64,000 nucleotides of DNA from Sternotherus odoratus (taxonomy: Eukaryota > Chordata > Testudines > Kinosternidae): assembly GCA_032164245.1 (NCBI GenBank), contig JAVMKO010000007.1, positions 744,001-808,000 of the forward strand, given 5' to 3'. The first letter of the stretch is position 1, and each line of letters starts with the position of its first letter. This document shows positions 43,370-56,835 of this stretch, piece by piece. A program made the translations under genes and the position numbers. The notes beneath the pieces were generated by a model. That model ran no database searches. It was given only the letters and a program-made list of their open reading frames with translations, and was not told the DNA's origin.

Positions 43370-46300
43370 AAGTAGAAAAATCCATTCCCAGGGCACTGCC
43401 AGTTTTGGAGGCAGCAAACATTACTGGGGGTAACCAGTGTTGTATTCTTCTTCAAAACTGTTTAGAAAGACTTCCATGTTAGAGCTGATAGGAACATTTT
43501 CAATAAAATGGTTCTTTGTCAAAATATGCTTTTTGCTGAAGCCAAAATGTTTTGTGGAATTATTCTGACGTGTTTTTGACAGGAAGAATTCTGAGGTCTA
43601 TAATGGACTCTAGTTAGTTAGAGAGAGACCCACCTAAAAAAAATCTGAGCTTTTTGATCAGAAAACAGATATTTGATACAATTTCATTTCATGAAAACAT
43701 TCTAAAGGCTTTGTCTTTGTTCCAATGTAGTACAAAGTCAAATTTCAAAAGTTGCTGTGAAATGGAATTGTCCTTGTCTAAGTTGTTTCAGGCTAAATAT
43801 CACATCAGAGAACAGAAATAGCCAATGTAAATTCTGTTTTGCTGATCAACTGCAGCACATAATTCAATTCTGATGAATAACCATAATGTCAGTGTTTCTT
43901 TTTGTTAATTAACAAAATAATTGATAGGACATCCCAAAACTCTATTAGCATTTTATTATTATTTTCCATTGTTTGTACTCCTTAAGGTAGAGGACTTAAA
44001 AAAACATGACACACAGAATGTAACTTTTAAGGCCAATAATTAATTGATTATAACTTAGAAATTGATATTAAAATCCACAGAAAACTTAAGCTTTACTCTG
44101 ACATTAGGTGCTTAAAATTTGATGCACTATTTTTCATACTAAAAATACAGGCTGAACATCCACTTCCTGTGGAAAATTTTGATTTTGCATAAACTGCATT
44201 TTCCACTGGAAAATCATTCTGATTGAAAATTCCAATCAGCTTGAGATGGGTTCCATTTTGTCATCTACTGATTGGATTTAGAGTTTTGTGCATATGCACT
44301 GGGAACTGTGTCTGGTGCACAATTGTTATACTCAGATAAGTATTAGTTGTGCTTTCTTAGATATAATTTAGAGAATGACACCTTCCCAGTTCCCAGATCT
44401 ACTATTATTTTAATTTTTAGCTCATGGTCACTATTGTTCAACCTTGATTCCAGCGTAATCTTTCCAGACTGGGTCTGAGACTGTCCAACTCAAGAGTTAA
44501 CCAATTCCAAATGTGGTATAAAGGTGAGACTCCATGCTCAACAAGAGGCACAGCACAGCCTCTTTAGGGGGGCTAAGGCTGCTTTGCCCTCCCAAACCTG
44601 GGCTGCTCCATTGGTCCCAGTATAATTTACATAGCCTTTGGGGGCCTATCTCAATGACAGCTGCCTCCCAGCATAAGCCCTATGCTTAGAATCTCCACTG
44701 TGCTGCGTGCTGTAACCCCCCCCCCCCACATACCTTTCCCGCCCTCCAATCCTGCCCCCAGCATACTCCCAGACACCACAGCTTATGGGAGGGTTGTCCA
44801 GTAGCAGCTTTGTACCTGTTTCTGCAGGTCCTGTGCCAGGGAGGATATAGGACATTTCAACCCCCCTTATGCCTCTGTAGTGTAACAAGGCTGGAGCAGT
44901 ACAGAGGATCTCAACCCTTGTATTTTGTTGAGCTACCCAAAAATGTTTTTCCCCATTTGAGCCTAACATAGACAGTATTTCTTCACTGAAATTATCATAG
45001 GATTGAAGCCAGTGGAGTGAGATGATTGGGAAAGCACTTTTAAAGGGGTAAACCTGAGGCAATTCCTCCACGTCCCCCACCACTAAACCACGTGAGTGTT
45101 TATGTCTCAGCATATACATGGTCAGTGTTGGGGTTTCCAGATTAATTGCCTTGTCAGTTACACTAGAGGTGTTAGAATGTCAGCTAAAGGACACACACTG
45201 CCCAAGACTTTTCATTTCTGCTCGTCCAACAAAACCGTAAGCAAGAAATGCCTAGTATGTTCATTTTAATTTTTTTAATTGGTGATTAATTGCAAGTTAA
45301 TCAACTTAAAGCAGTATTAAAAATAGTATCAAACCTAATCATGTTTCAGTTGAATGAATTGCATTGCCGAGATGGGTTCTAATAATGTTAAGTAACGTTT
45401 GGATATCTTTCTTTAAAATCATATGGCCAATTAATTGGACTGCACTGAAATCCGACCAGACATTCTGAGCAGGTCTTTTAAGTGGGACATTTCAAGGGAC
45501 ATCACTTATTTTAGTCCAATTTTTTTCTAATACAAACACATTTGGTCTTCCCTCATTTTACTTCTTGAAGATAATTTACATAAGAAAAAATCATGCAATG
45601 GAAGTTAGGGAACGAGTTATTTTTTACACTAAAGGGGTGAATAACAACATTTTAAGTTGGTGGAATGAATTTTTTGTGTGTGTGTGACCCTCACGTTGTA
45701 TCATTGTTACATCAAGTTCCATATTTGAGCCTTGGCAGTTTGGGAGGTATGGTTCTGAGAAAGTGACTGGTTTTAGTGAATGATGGAAAAGGTTTAATTA
45801 AAAAAAAAAAAGCTAAACAAAACTGTCACTGTGTGAGGAAAACTGTGTGTCCCATGAGAGAGGGATTACACTTCATTCTTTATTGCTACAAATGTACATT
45901 AACTGCTATATTTAAATGCTATGTTCAAATAAGTCAATACTGTACTCTTATGAAAGTATCCAATATAGCTGGAAGCACTTTCTTTTAACAGTCTGGACCT
46001 GGCAAAGATCACCTTGTTACACATCCAAGTGTTGGACGCTAATTTTATGAGTAACATTTGGGTTCCAGTAGTAACACTTTGTATGTTTGACATTTTTTGC
46101 CTGAATCAAAATAAACCTTTCATCTCTGTCGGAGGAGGGACTTGAGAAGATGTTATTAGTTAAGACTTATCATCCAGATTTTCCAGTACAAGAGAACTTG
46201 GCAAGTTATTGCTTAGGGCAACTAGGAAACACCATCAGATACTTTGCTCCAAATGGCATTCCTTTTAGGTGGAATACAAGTATTCCATCAGAGTGTCAAC

Positions 46301-46783
46301 TGGCCACAGGTGCAGCTGAAAAGAATGACACTACACCACGTGATGTGTTTTTTGGGAAGGAGTGGGGGAGACAGGGACAACCCTCATTTCAAAACTTGTA
46401 ACTGGATCAATCAAATCTCATTGCCCTCAACTTATGTCTGGACTGTACTCAGTGTCAGAGGGACAACCTAGCTTCCCTCCCGCCTAATCAATCTTTAGGT
46501 CTTTCTTTTCCTTAGCCAAGATTCTGTGGCTGCACTTCTTAAAAATGTCCCCTCTACAACTAATTGCTATTACACAAATACTTAGTTCTGCAGCCCTCCG
46601 TACAAACAAATGACTGGATGTCCTGCAGCAAATTCCAGCTTTTGGTAAATAATCATATACCTAAAAATGATGTATTGAGCCACAAGTTCTCAGCCTGATG
46701 GTGGCAAGCTTCAGAGGGGTCGCAACCGGTTTTTATGAATTTGCAATTATCCTCTCTTAGTTAATGGCTAAATGCGAGGGGGA
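43370..46783. other. Unannotated, AT-rich
   Basis: A remnant of the AGAGCTGGT-type family may lie at about 43482-43640. The 157-aa minus-strand frame at 44646-45119 has no recognisable domain and crosses a C-run. Nothing else supported. Confidence 0.4.
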
Positions 46784-47833
46784 TGTCGTGATGCTGGCAG
46801 ACCAGCTCATGCCCAGGTCCCTAGCCCTCAGTGAACAAGGACAAGTGCATAGCTGGAAACCAGTCTGGCTCCCCTGGGAGTTAGTATTATTAAAATACAT
46901 ATTATTGTTCTAAGACTGTTTAGACTTTATGGAATGCTTGTAGTGTACTGTGTGTATTAATCCTACTTATAATATCTGTATCCCCTGTTATAAGGTAATG
47001 TTTAAATGTTTGCTAAGCATCTAAATTCCCCACAGTCAGGGGAGAAGCATTGCCAAGTGTGAAATACTAGTTCACCACAAGAAGTGTTATCTTCTGCCCA
47101 GTAAAGCAAGGTCTACAGATGTCAGACAAGCCATTATGGACAAAAGACTTTGTTGATTGCTTCTCCCACATCCCTGAAGAGGCTGTGTGAACAAGACCCT
47201 GTCTTGTCACAGCTTGAACACTGGGGGAAGGGAATAAAAGTGCCCACTAAGGAGAACTTGGGATCTTTATGCTATCTGGACTCTGAGGGGCAAAGATTCC
47301 TAAACATAATCAGGAGATTCCTATGCTGCTTGGTTTAGGTTAGCCCCCAAGGACATAAAAGCTTGCTTATTATAGAAGCCACTACTACCTTTTAGCTCAG
47401 TGGTATGTGTGTGTATGTTTATTTGTTATTACCTTGTAAGTAACTATTTCTTTTCCCTTTTTCCTTTAAAGTAAGCAAATCTTTAGTTAGTTTGTTACAG
47501 GATTGGCTACAATCATTGTCTTTGGTTTCAGATCTGAGTACAACTGACTTGGGGTGAGTGACTGGTCCCTGAATATTGTCATGATTTCTGATGTAAGGGA
47601 CCATCTATCTCAGAGTCAAGCTTGCCTGGGTGGCAAATAGATCAGAATGTGCAAAGGGACTGTTTGTGACTTCACATCAAGGCTATATAGTGTGTGAGGA
47701 GTTTACACTTGTTAGTTCTTTGGTGAAATCTAAGTACAGAACTCACACCCAGTTTGGGGTTTGTACCTAGCATCTTAAAAATCTACCCCGAGGTTGGGAG
47801 TCTTGTTTGTGCACAGCTCCAGACAGCATGACA
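46784..47833. mobile_element. Probable solo LTR, 1.05 kb (ERV-like)
   Basis: Starts TGTCGTGATGCTG and ends CAGACAGCATGACA, giving short inverted TGTC...GACA tips. Inside are a TATA-like GGGAATAAAAGTGCCC near 47230, T-rich sequence with TTTAAAGTAAGCAAATC (position of a polyadenylation signal), and a downstream unique part, the usual order of an LTR. The flanking 5-mers GGGGA and GGTGT match only partly, so the boundaries rest on tips and resemblance to dispersed reptile LTRs. Confidence 0.65.
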
Positions 47834-48565
47834 GGTGTCCCTAGCAATTTTTCATGGGTAATATGGGGTCACTGTATGCCACAGATGAAGAACCACTGAG
47901 TTTTCTCTTACTACACGTATTTCAGACTTCAGGTCAATATGGAAAAGATTCTGTCACTCTTAACAACAGTGTGTACTACTTTCCACTCCAAGTCATCACT
48001 AGAGGTGTGTGGAGGGTAGAAGGTGCATTTCATGAAGGATTTCAAAATCTGGCTTTGTTCCCAATTGGAACAAAATCTCCAAATTTTGAAATTCTTCATA
48101 GGAAAATCCAGATTTTCCCCTCTTACTTTGAGTCAATCAAAATGTTTGATTTTGATTTTGACTTTTATTTTTATTTTTAATTATATAATTGTTTTTTTAA
48201 AAAAATAAACTAAAAGTCAGTTCAAAATGAAAATGTCAAGAGGGGTTGCTTCAACACCACTGGAACTTTCCCTCCCAGTTTTCTTCTGAAATGAAATTCT
48301 GACAAAATTTCCCGGAGTTTTTGAAGCACTGTGATTTCAACAGAACAGCATATTCCTATAGCATATGCTTCAATCAAAGTTTCTCTGACCTTCTCTAGTG
48401 GTGGGACAATTTATAAAGTAAACTTTTACCCAGTGCTATAGGTGGTCAAAACATTCTGTCAAAATGTCTCGATAATGAAATGGATATTTATGAAAAAAAG
48501 TTTTTTGAAAATTTTAAGGTTTGTGATGTAAATCCCCAAAGCATTTTTCATTTGAACCTTTCATG

Positions 48566-48610
<45 letters not shown>

Positions 48611-50385
48611 GCGGGGGGTGAGGGAAGGAAGGAACAGGGAGGTGGAAACAAAACAAAATCCCAAGCAGATCAACGCTAGTGAGGATGGTAGACACTAGCT
48701 CTGTTACTTTGACGGTGTGGATCATATAATCCGTTGCAGACTTAGTTAAACTGTCACTCTACGAGTATACTTTTTACTTATTGATAATTAAAATATCTAG
48801 GCTGTATATTTAATTAACCCTTTTCAGTCTGACTTGTATGTCTGCCTTACACATTTGTATCAGTTCTGTTATATTTTACTTACTTATATTTTAGCTGCCC
48901 CATTAAAATTATCCTCTGTACAAATATACACAGCACAGTATGTATTCTATATGCTCTCACACTGACCTCTGCATACATTACAAACTGGTTCTGTTTTATT
49001 TGGATTGCAGTTTTGCCTAAATATTTGTCTTTATTTTTCTAAGATGCATGAAAAATTGGTCTTGCTGAGTATGAAATAAACCAGGCTTTCTCTAGTCCTT
49101 CCAAGCTACTCATTAACATCTTCACATTTACACTAAACTGGGGTTTATTTCAATTTTTGTAACTGGATGCCCAATATTTATGCAGAATGTATCAAGTCTT
49201 GACAAACATAAAAAATGATTTCAATAATACACTTATTAGTTGATGTTTGATCCTGTTTATGTCCCAGTGAGATCTCCTATGGGTTTTTTTTAAAAAAAAT
49301 TGCTAAATATGTTCAAACCACACATCTATTTTATACTATTATTTTGAAATGAAGATTGCCTTTCATATGGAAAAAAATGACTAGCTTCCTGCATGATAAA
49401 TGTGTAAAAGAAAACCATGTCTGGGGACATGACAAACCCACTAATGCCAGGAAACTCAGAGTTAGGGCTGAAATTTAGAAAAAATAAAAACAAAAGTGAA
49501 CTTTTTTCTATTCAAACTTTCATGTGAATTATAGGCTTCTGAAAGGTTCCACACTGGCACAACCAGAAATTTAAGCCTTTTATGGGATCCAGTTAAATGA
49601 AAAAGCTCCTACTGACTTCAATAGGCTTTGCATTAGGCCATTGGTTCATGGAACACAAAGAATGGGTAGTGACAGTGAAACTACTATGGTGAGATACTAA
49701 AGCAATGGGTGCCATGGAAAACCCTAAGACAAAAAGATAGTGAAAGCTTCTGATACTCCTACCATAATTCCTAGGGATTTCCACCTTATGAATGACAAAG
49801 CAGTTTACTATCTATGCATATTCAGTTCTTGTTGCTCCCAGAGAAAGGTGCTACCATTCATGAACAAAGGGAGCAGAATTTGGCCCTCTGTGAACACTAT
49901 TTGCACATGTCAATGACAGGCCACCTGTCTACTAGGAACAGGATTGTGACTGACAAATCTCATACATGGTTTTAAATGACTTAACTCACTACTGACCTGG
50001 ACCAGATATTACCTGGTGACCCAGAGATGGTGGGCCACATTCACTAGCTGCTTTGTGCCATTCCAGTGAAGCAAAGCATCTGTAAATTCAATTTAACTTG
50101 CCAGTTAAACTTGGTTTATGGCCAAAGAAGCACAGACTAACCAGACAATTGTAGTGAATCTAATTCTATAGGAGGTTGTGTAGGATTTAGTAATTCCATG
50201 AGTCATCCACTCCACCAACGATAACAGCTTCTGGCAGATCCTCTCTTCAACACGATATACAGAATTCTCAGTGGGGTTTGATTCCATCCATTAGATGCCG
50301 CAGTGCCCATGCCAAGTACAATGAGGTTTGTTAAAGATGCAGCGCCTCCTTCACTCCATGTTTTGGTGAGTTTCATTTGTCTTTG
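47834..50385. other. Unannotated, AT-rich with fold-back remnants
   Basis: Stretches at about 48020-48330 and 48436-48560 are runs of TTTTGAAATT and AAAATGTT-type sequence like the AGAGCTGGT family. The microsatellite at 48567 lies within. Otherwise nothing. Confidence 0.4.
48567..48608. repeat. (TG)21 microsatellite
   Basis: Uninterrupted TG dinucleotide run of 42 bp, likely length-variable. Confidence 0.97.
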
Positions 50386-50830
50386 TAGGGTATACCTATA
50401 CTGTAGTCTTAGCCTGAGATCCTGTATGTGTTTTTGCCCAAACCCTGCTACTTCCCACACACAAAACCCTCAAGCGTGTGTGTGTTTGCACTTTGAATCC
50501 AAGCTTGCATCCACAGCTTTAGCTCAGGCTGGAACCTGCCCACTGTGCAGTGAGGACACAGTCAAGATCACTCAAGTGTTGAGAGTCATCCAATGCACAT
50601 CTTACAATTCCTTCTGATGGGCAGACAAGTACTCCTGCAATTGACTAGGAAAGATCCTGGAGTGTCTCCGAACAAAGAAATATGGGTTATGCTACCACAC
50701 ACACACATGCAGAAACAATGAGGACACAGTAACACAGGTAAGGATTAACAATGGGGGTACTCACACCTAATCTAGGCTAACATGAGTGTGCCGATTATCC
50801 AGACTAGTGGTACAGCATAGACATACCCTA
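50386..50830. mobile_element. TIR element (MITE), 445 bp
   Basis: Left end TAGGGTATACCTATACTGTA and right end TACAGCATAGACATACCCTA are inverted repeats of the 'AGGGTATGTCTACACTG' type. The interior has CA/TG-rich parts and no frame. Flanking octamers do not match. Confidence 0.7.
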
Positions 50831-53800
50831 ATGCGTATCATTTTAAGGAGAGAGAGAGAGATTCTTACATGGATGCATTCAGTACAAGAATTGATGCAAT
50901 ACATCATAATATTGGAGTCCTCTGCCAAAAAGAAAAAGAAACACAGCCATCATGATTTATATTTATTTGTAGATTTTTGGACCAATATTGGTATCCAACT
51001 ACGAAAAGATATGTTTATTGAGTGAAATTCTGGCTCCACTGAAGTCAATGGCAACATTCCCAGTGATTTCAATGAGGCTAGGATATCACCCATTGCCTTT
51101 CAAAGTTGATTCGTGTTTTAACCTCATCTCTTTTATTCTGTTTCAGTAACACAATTGGAATGATAAGCTATGCAAGTATTGCCAAAGTTAATACATAAAA
51201 TGTGTGTGTGTAGGTTAGAATTTCACAGTAGTGATAGGATTACTAAGCTAATGTCAATGAGAGTGAGAACAGAGTTTGAACTTGTGCCCCTTTTGTGTCC
51301 CTTTTATTATGATGGTTCCTTGCTGATCCAGTGTGGGTTGCTACATATTCTGTCTCTTTCCTTGAGCTTGTGAAAATTTTCCATAATACCTTTTTTTTCC
51401 CAATGAAAAAGATAGTTCTTTCACATACATTTTCTTATTCTAGGTTTTTCATAAGACGAAGACTCCAAAATTCCATAAAAATTACTGCAGGGTGGGGGGA
51501 AAAGAATATTTTTAATTTCTTTGTGGAAATATTTACCCTTTTGTAACCAGCTCTCCTAGTTGTACAGGTAATTTTTCTCAGTTGTTTTTTAGTGGAAAAT
51601 ATTCTGCTCATTCTGAGAGCCTGAGGAAGTCTGTTTCTCTTAATACTTTGACCATCGTTCTGTTCTGTATTGGCAGAACTGGGCCCTGGTCCATGACTGG
51701 GCTTCTAGACATTACCACGATATAAATAATCAGACCTTTTAAGATGCTTTAAAAATTCACGGGCCTGATCCTCCACTAGCATCCACCTTGTGTAGCTATT
51801 TGGGGTGGGATTTTAACAGGCTTAGCACTGGCCTGCTTGTGCTCTCATTGAAGTCATTGCTAAAACTCCCATTGACTGAAATGGGAGCAGAGCTAAGCCA
51901 TTGCTGAATACTTTCTGAAAATTCCACCTTTAAGGTCCTACCCAAAACCCATTCAAATTAATGGAAAGGCTCCAATTGACTTTAATGGACCTGAGATCAG
52001 ATCCTTACATCTGATCAAAGAGGATGCAAAATGCTGATAAATCATTTTACTTTCAGGTTTTCCAGGTGTTAATGATTGCACAAGGTATAAAGCCATGCAG
52101 AATCAGACTCCAGCTCTCCATACTGTGACATTAGAAATATCTGTACAGCCAGCACTTTCTGCTAACAAGTCTGACTGTGACCCCATCCAACCTGCAGACA
52201 TCTAACAGCTTTTTTTTTCTGATTAGATTCCTGAAACACAGCAAGAGGCATCATAATCTCACATGTATGTAGTTCCAGTCTTCCTGAAGATCACACTGCA
52301 CCTTGCAATCTATGGATATGGACACCTATAGTGTGTCTATAGGCCATGCAATACAAATCACTTCACCTACAATGTCCAGACAAACAAAGAGAATGTTGAG
52401 AAATTAATTTGTATGAGTTTTAAATTCAGTGCGATATTGAAACTAGTGTCATAAAGCTGCCCTGGTCCCCTGCAATGGATTCAGCATCAACCACTCTCAT
52501 GGTGTCTTTAATAAGGGACTAAAGCGGCAGATTGAGGAGTGTTTGGAGGAGTTAAAAGGGTTTGCATATTTTCTCACAAGCAGGAAGCATCTGATTACAT
52601 GCCAGGCACCAGGGAGCTATTAGGACAAAAGAAGAGTAAAAACCTGCACAACCCAGAAAGAAACAGAACCTGACTTCTTAAGAATGGGTTGTTCTACTGT
52701 ACAGCTTGTTCAAGCAGGAGCCTGGCACGTGCAGGCACAGTCTCTCTCTCACACATACACGCTCCACTAAAACTAAACAGACTTTCACCTTTGTGCAGAG
52801 AATTTCCTTAACCCTCAGAATGGGACTTGGTGTGTAAGTCTTGTGTTGGATCACCCATTCATAGATGACATCAGCTTTAAAGAGGCCTTAAATACAAAAA
52901 TGAATCATTGTTAATAATAGACTCATTCATAATAGTATTTGAATGGGTGCGTGACAATTCACAAGAGCATTGCGGGACATCCATTTTCAAGGGAAATAAC
53001 TATAATTATCATTTCCCAGTTATGATTATAAACCTGGAGAGGTGTAAATACCTGGGTCTGACAGGTTGTCAGAGAAAGACATGTTCTTAGACACGAAACA
53101 AACATCAAGCATTTGGTGATGTGCCACATGACTGATGGTGATACAAGGACAATGATGAGTAAAGACACTCATCTAGTCATTTTAGCATGCCACAGGAGAG
53201 AGAGGTCTATAAAAGGTGGGAAAAAGTGCTCCCTCCTGTCCTAATGCTGCATGCATTGAAATCGGCTGTAACATTCACATTGACCTCACTGAGTAGGTTT
53301 AAACTGCAGCTGGAATTGAGCCTCCCAGTCTGGGTAGACAGACTCATGCTAGTGGGCCTCCAAGTATTGCATTAGAAATAGCAGCATGGGCACACTGCAG
53401 CCTTCAAATCCACCCTCACCTTAGGCCTAGAGCCAACCTACGGCCCAAGCGGTAACGTCCACACCATTATATTTAGTGGGCTAACTCAAGCTCTGCTGGC
53501 ACAAACTTATCTACCTGAGCTGGAAAGTTTGCTTCCAGCCCCTGTGTAGACCTGCCCAATGGGAGAAGAGTGCGTTTGAAAACGCCACTGTAAATGCATT
53601 GTTTGTCGGAGATTTAGCACCCTATTGCTTTTCAGTCCAGTATCTTTTACATTCCTTCTGCCAAAGGTATTTTCTAGTTAAATACCAGAGTCAGCTTTCA
53701 TATTTAAAATGGTATTAATAAAATAAAGGATTATTAAACTAAAAAGTCTTTTGAAGGAACAAACTTCTGAGGGTTTGGCCAAGAAGCATTAATGAGAAGA

Positions 53801-55125
53801 CATGTCCAAGCTCAGCTACATGCCAAACTGGAAACAAAATCCCTTTTTAGGGTCAGAAACACAATTTTGGCAAGGCTCAGCTTTGTATTTCTTGAAGAAC
53901 TCATCCTTCTCTACTCCTATGACATGAAACAACAAAAATCCTGTTTTGGAACAGTCTTTTCCAGGCAGGCTTTTATTGATGATAGGGAACATGTCGTTAG
54001 CAAGCCTCTCATTGAATCCAAGTCTGCACATAGGTCTGTGCTTCAAGTTGAACAGATGCAACAGCTGGAGGTAACGATCTATTGACCAGAGCTGGTCAAA
54101 AAATGACAATTACTTTTCCCAGATTTTTTTAATATTTCCTATTAACATATTTGGGTTTTCAATGAGAAAAAACAGAAAATATTCAGCTTTTGAAAACAGA
54201 TTTTGGTAAAAACATTTGATTTCCAGTAAACAAAGATAGTTTTCAAAAATCCAAATATTTGTACCAATACCTGAACCAAAATATGCTTTTCTAAAGCAAA
54301 ATGTTACTGGAAATAGCTAGCCTTATACTGGGCTGACAATTAACAGTAACTGATGGGAAAATCTCCAGCCTTGACCTTGGATAGCAATATGATAACAGCA
54401 TCTTGCAAAATAATATAATCCAAGTTTAAAATAAAAATGACCTTACTGGGAAAGAAGATGAAATGGAAAAATATTCAACTGTGGCTTTCCTGAAATCTAC
54501 ACTAAGATCTTCACCCCACTCTGGGTCAGAGTTGTGTACAGGGCCCTAGAAACCCTGCACTGCCTGGAGCAGGAGTCCCTCAGTGCAGACTATGGGTGAT
54601 ATGTGTATGGCTGTGCTGTGAGGACACCTTGTGAGTTAGTACCATGACTAGAGGTGGGAGGAGATGTGTCAGGGCAGGCAGTGGAGATTCTGGGTAGCAC
54701 AGTGGTCCATAGGGCAGCCACTGGAGGCTGACATAACTTAAACAGGCCCTTGGGGCTATCTACATGATTGATCCTCTCTCAGTCCTGGTGGCAGAAGAGA
54801 GGAGGCCAACCAGGCCACTAAAGCATGAGCTATGATGGGAACTTAGTCTGGAAAGCAGGCTTGTTGAAGATCCTGTGAGCCCAATCTCAGCCTCCATGGA
54901 AGGCAGGGACGCTGCAGTGGTTGGCAGCCTGGCCCAAAGAGACTCATCAGGAAGCAGGGAATGAAAAGGAAAACTCTCAGGGCAGATAGTGGCCAGGGGC
55001 CCAGATGAGCAATATTCCCAGTTTGAGCACTTGCCAAGCATATTCATCCAAGACAATGGTCCCTTGCCAAAGTGTCCTTTTCTAGCCGATAGATCCCTTT
55101 CTCTGATTAATCTCCCTAATAATTC
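50831..55125. other. Unannotated with small repeat remnants
   Basis: Motifs of the TGACTTCAATG family occur at 51023-51092 and 51838-51995; an AT-rich fold-back remnant with AGAGCTGGTCAAAAA starts at 54087. The 152-aa minus-strand frame at 54760-55218 has no domain that I recognise. Confidence 0.4.
53383..53558. mobile_element. Possible short TIR element
   Basis: Left GCATGGGCACACTGCAG and right CCTGTGTAGACCTGCCC are imperfectly inverted, in the style of the GTCTACAC families. Weak evidence. Confidence 0.45.
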
Positions 55126-55225
55126 TCTACTGTGATGTTGCACTCCATATATTGTATGGAGATATGCTTGTAAGTGTGAATATGATGTAACTGGAATATG
55201 CTCTATGCAAAAGGTCACTTGTAAT

Positions 55226-55346
55226 TAGGGTGATCAGATGTTCCGATTTTATAGGGACAGCCCCAATTTTGGGGTCTTTTTCTTATATAGGTTCCTATTA
55301 CTCCCCATCCTGTCATGGTTTTTCACACTTGCTGTCTGGTCACCCT
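55226..55346. mobile_element. 'TAGGGTGATCAG' hAT-like MITE inside the LTR
   Basis: Left TAGGGTGATCAGATG, right TGCTGTCTGGTCACCCT, with the body TTGGGGTCTTTTTCTTATAT shared with 16733-16833. The LTR sequence resumes with CATTACAAAACTTATAATC. The flanking duplication is not clean. Confidence 0.8.
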
Positions 55347-55713
55347 CTCATTACAAAACTTATAATCTACTGAATACATTCCTCCTATTAGTATGTATTT
55401 CATGTATATGAAGCTAGGGATATGAAGTATAACTCCCAAGTCCTATTGTAATTATGCAAAGTGTGGGCCATTAATGGTGGTTTGCAAGCTTGATGGCTCC
55501 CATTGACTAGGACAATAGGTGGTAAATGGTCTGTTTACTTGAAAACCTTCCTGGGGGTGTGCGGGACTGCCCTGGAAGAATGGAGGCTAGGGTCTCACAG
55601 GACATGTGAACATGTCACCTGATATTGGAATCCATTTTAAGCCTGGTGATTTTCCGTTTAGAAGGAAGGGTGAGGACCCAGAGAGACAAAAGATTCATGC
55701 CTTGTGCCAAACC

Positions 55714-55720
55714 TATAAAA
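55714..55720 (+). promoter_or_regulatory. TATA box of the LTR
   Basis: TATAAAA in the context ACCTATAAAAGGGG, about 580 bp into the LTR and some 320 bp upstream of its AATAAA. The role is inferred from position in the LTR. Confidence 0.6.
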
Positions 55721-56038
55721 GGGGTGGAGCAGGACAAAGGGGACAAGTCATGAGAACACCCCTGCTTTCCACCTAAGATATCTGCTGAACCTAACAAGGA
55801 CTGTACCAGGGAAAGGATTGGATCCAGACTAGGAAGGAGTCTAGTCTGTGAAAGAAACTTATTGGAACATCTCTGAGGGTGAGATTTTACCTGTAATCAG
55901 TTTCTTAATGCATTAGGCTTAGACTTGCATGTTTTTGCTTTTTTTTGCTTGGTGACTTACTTTGTTCCATCTGGTATTACTTGAAACCACTTAAATCTTA
56001 CTTTTTATACTTACTAAAATCACTTTTGCTTATTTATT

Positions 56039-56044
56039 AATAAA
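56039..56044 (+). promoter_or_regulatory. Polyadenylation signal of the LTR
   Basis: AATAAA in the context TTATTAATAAACCAAAG, downstream of the TATA box in the same LTR. Confidence 0.55.
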
Positions 56045-56640
56045 CCAAAGTAAATGATTAATACCTGGGGGAGCAAACAGCTTTGCATATGTCTCCATCA
56101 TTGTTATAAAGGGCAGACAATTTATGAGTTTACCCTGTATAAGCTTTATACAGAGTAAAACCCATTTATTTGGGGTTTGGATCCCATTGGGAACTGGGTA
56201 TCTGGGTGCTGGAGATAGGTGACCTGCTGATCAGTTTTTGGTTAAAGCCTGCAGCTTTGGGGCATGAACCAGACCTGGGTCTGTGTTGCAGCAGACTAGC
56301 ATGTCTGGCTCAACAAGGCAGGGTTCTGGAGTCCCAAGTTGGGAGGGAAAATGGGCTCAGCGGTAATTTCAGCACGTCGGGTGACAGTCCCAAAGGGGTC
56401 TCTATGACTGAACCTGTCACACCTACAACAAACTTTTTATGGGTCTGGGGGTTCCTGTACTTTCTACAGTCTTAACTCAACTAAGGCTTGCCTTAGGTTA
56501 GGGCTTAATCATGTGGATGAGCATTTGCCCATATGGTCTTATTTTGGCCATATGGGTAATTACAACCTTGTGTAATTAAGGGTTCACTAAGGAGACCGCA
56601 TCTGGCTCTCTTTGTAAATAACTATCTTATTAGAGAAGAC

Positions 56641-56822
56641 TTAAGATCTGTCTACCCTTTGAGCTGGAGATGTACTTCCCGCTCAAGGAGACATACCATG
56701 CTAGTTCTGACATACCTTCACACACTCTATTTTTAGCATACTAGCTTGATCAGAGCTAGGGTGGGTATGTCTCCTCAAGGTGGAATTTTTATCTCCAGCT
56801 CAAAGGGTAGACATATCTTAAA
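56641..56822. mobile_element. Fold-back MITE, 182 bp
   Basis: TTAAGATCTGTCTACCCTTT on the left mirrors AAAGGGTAGACATATCTTAA on the right, followed inward by GAGCTGGAGAT and ATCTCCAGCTC, so most of the element is a hairpin. The superfamily is unknown. Confidence 0.78.
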
Positions 56823-56835
56823 AGAGCTTGTCTTG

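Larger units (their letters stand above)
55131..56421 (+). mobile_element. Solo LTR, about 1.29 kb (ERV-like)
   Basis: Starts TGTGATGTTG and ends CCTGTCACA, with near-identical 5-bp flanks TCTAC (55126-55130) and CCTAC (56422-56426). In order it has a promoter-like TATAAAA at 55714-55720, AATAAA at 56039-56044, and a T-rich segment between, as in U3-R-U5. A hAT-like MITE at 55226-55346 interrupts the U3 part. No internal viral genes flank it. Confidence 0.8.

Noticed and set aside
44646..45119. 157-aa minus-strand frame
   Set aside because: Crosses a poly-C run, lacks any recognisable domain, and shows no codon pattern or splice sites convincing enough for an exon.
54760..55218. 152-aa minus-strand frame
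   Set aside because: Runs into the LTR starting at 55131, so it mixes unrelated sequences; no domain seen.
55218..55354. CTTGTAAT / CTCATTAC as an 8-bp duplication
   Set aside because: Only four of eight positions agree; not enough to claim.
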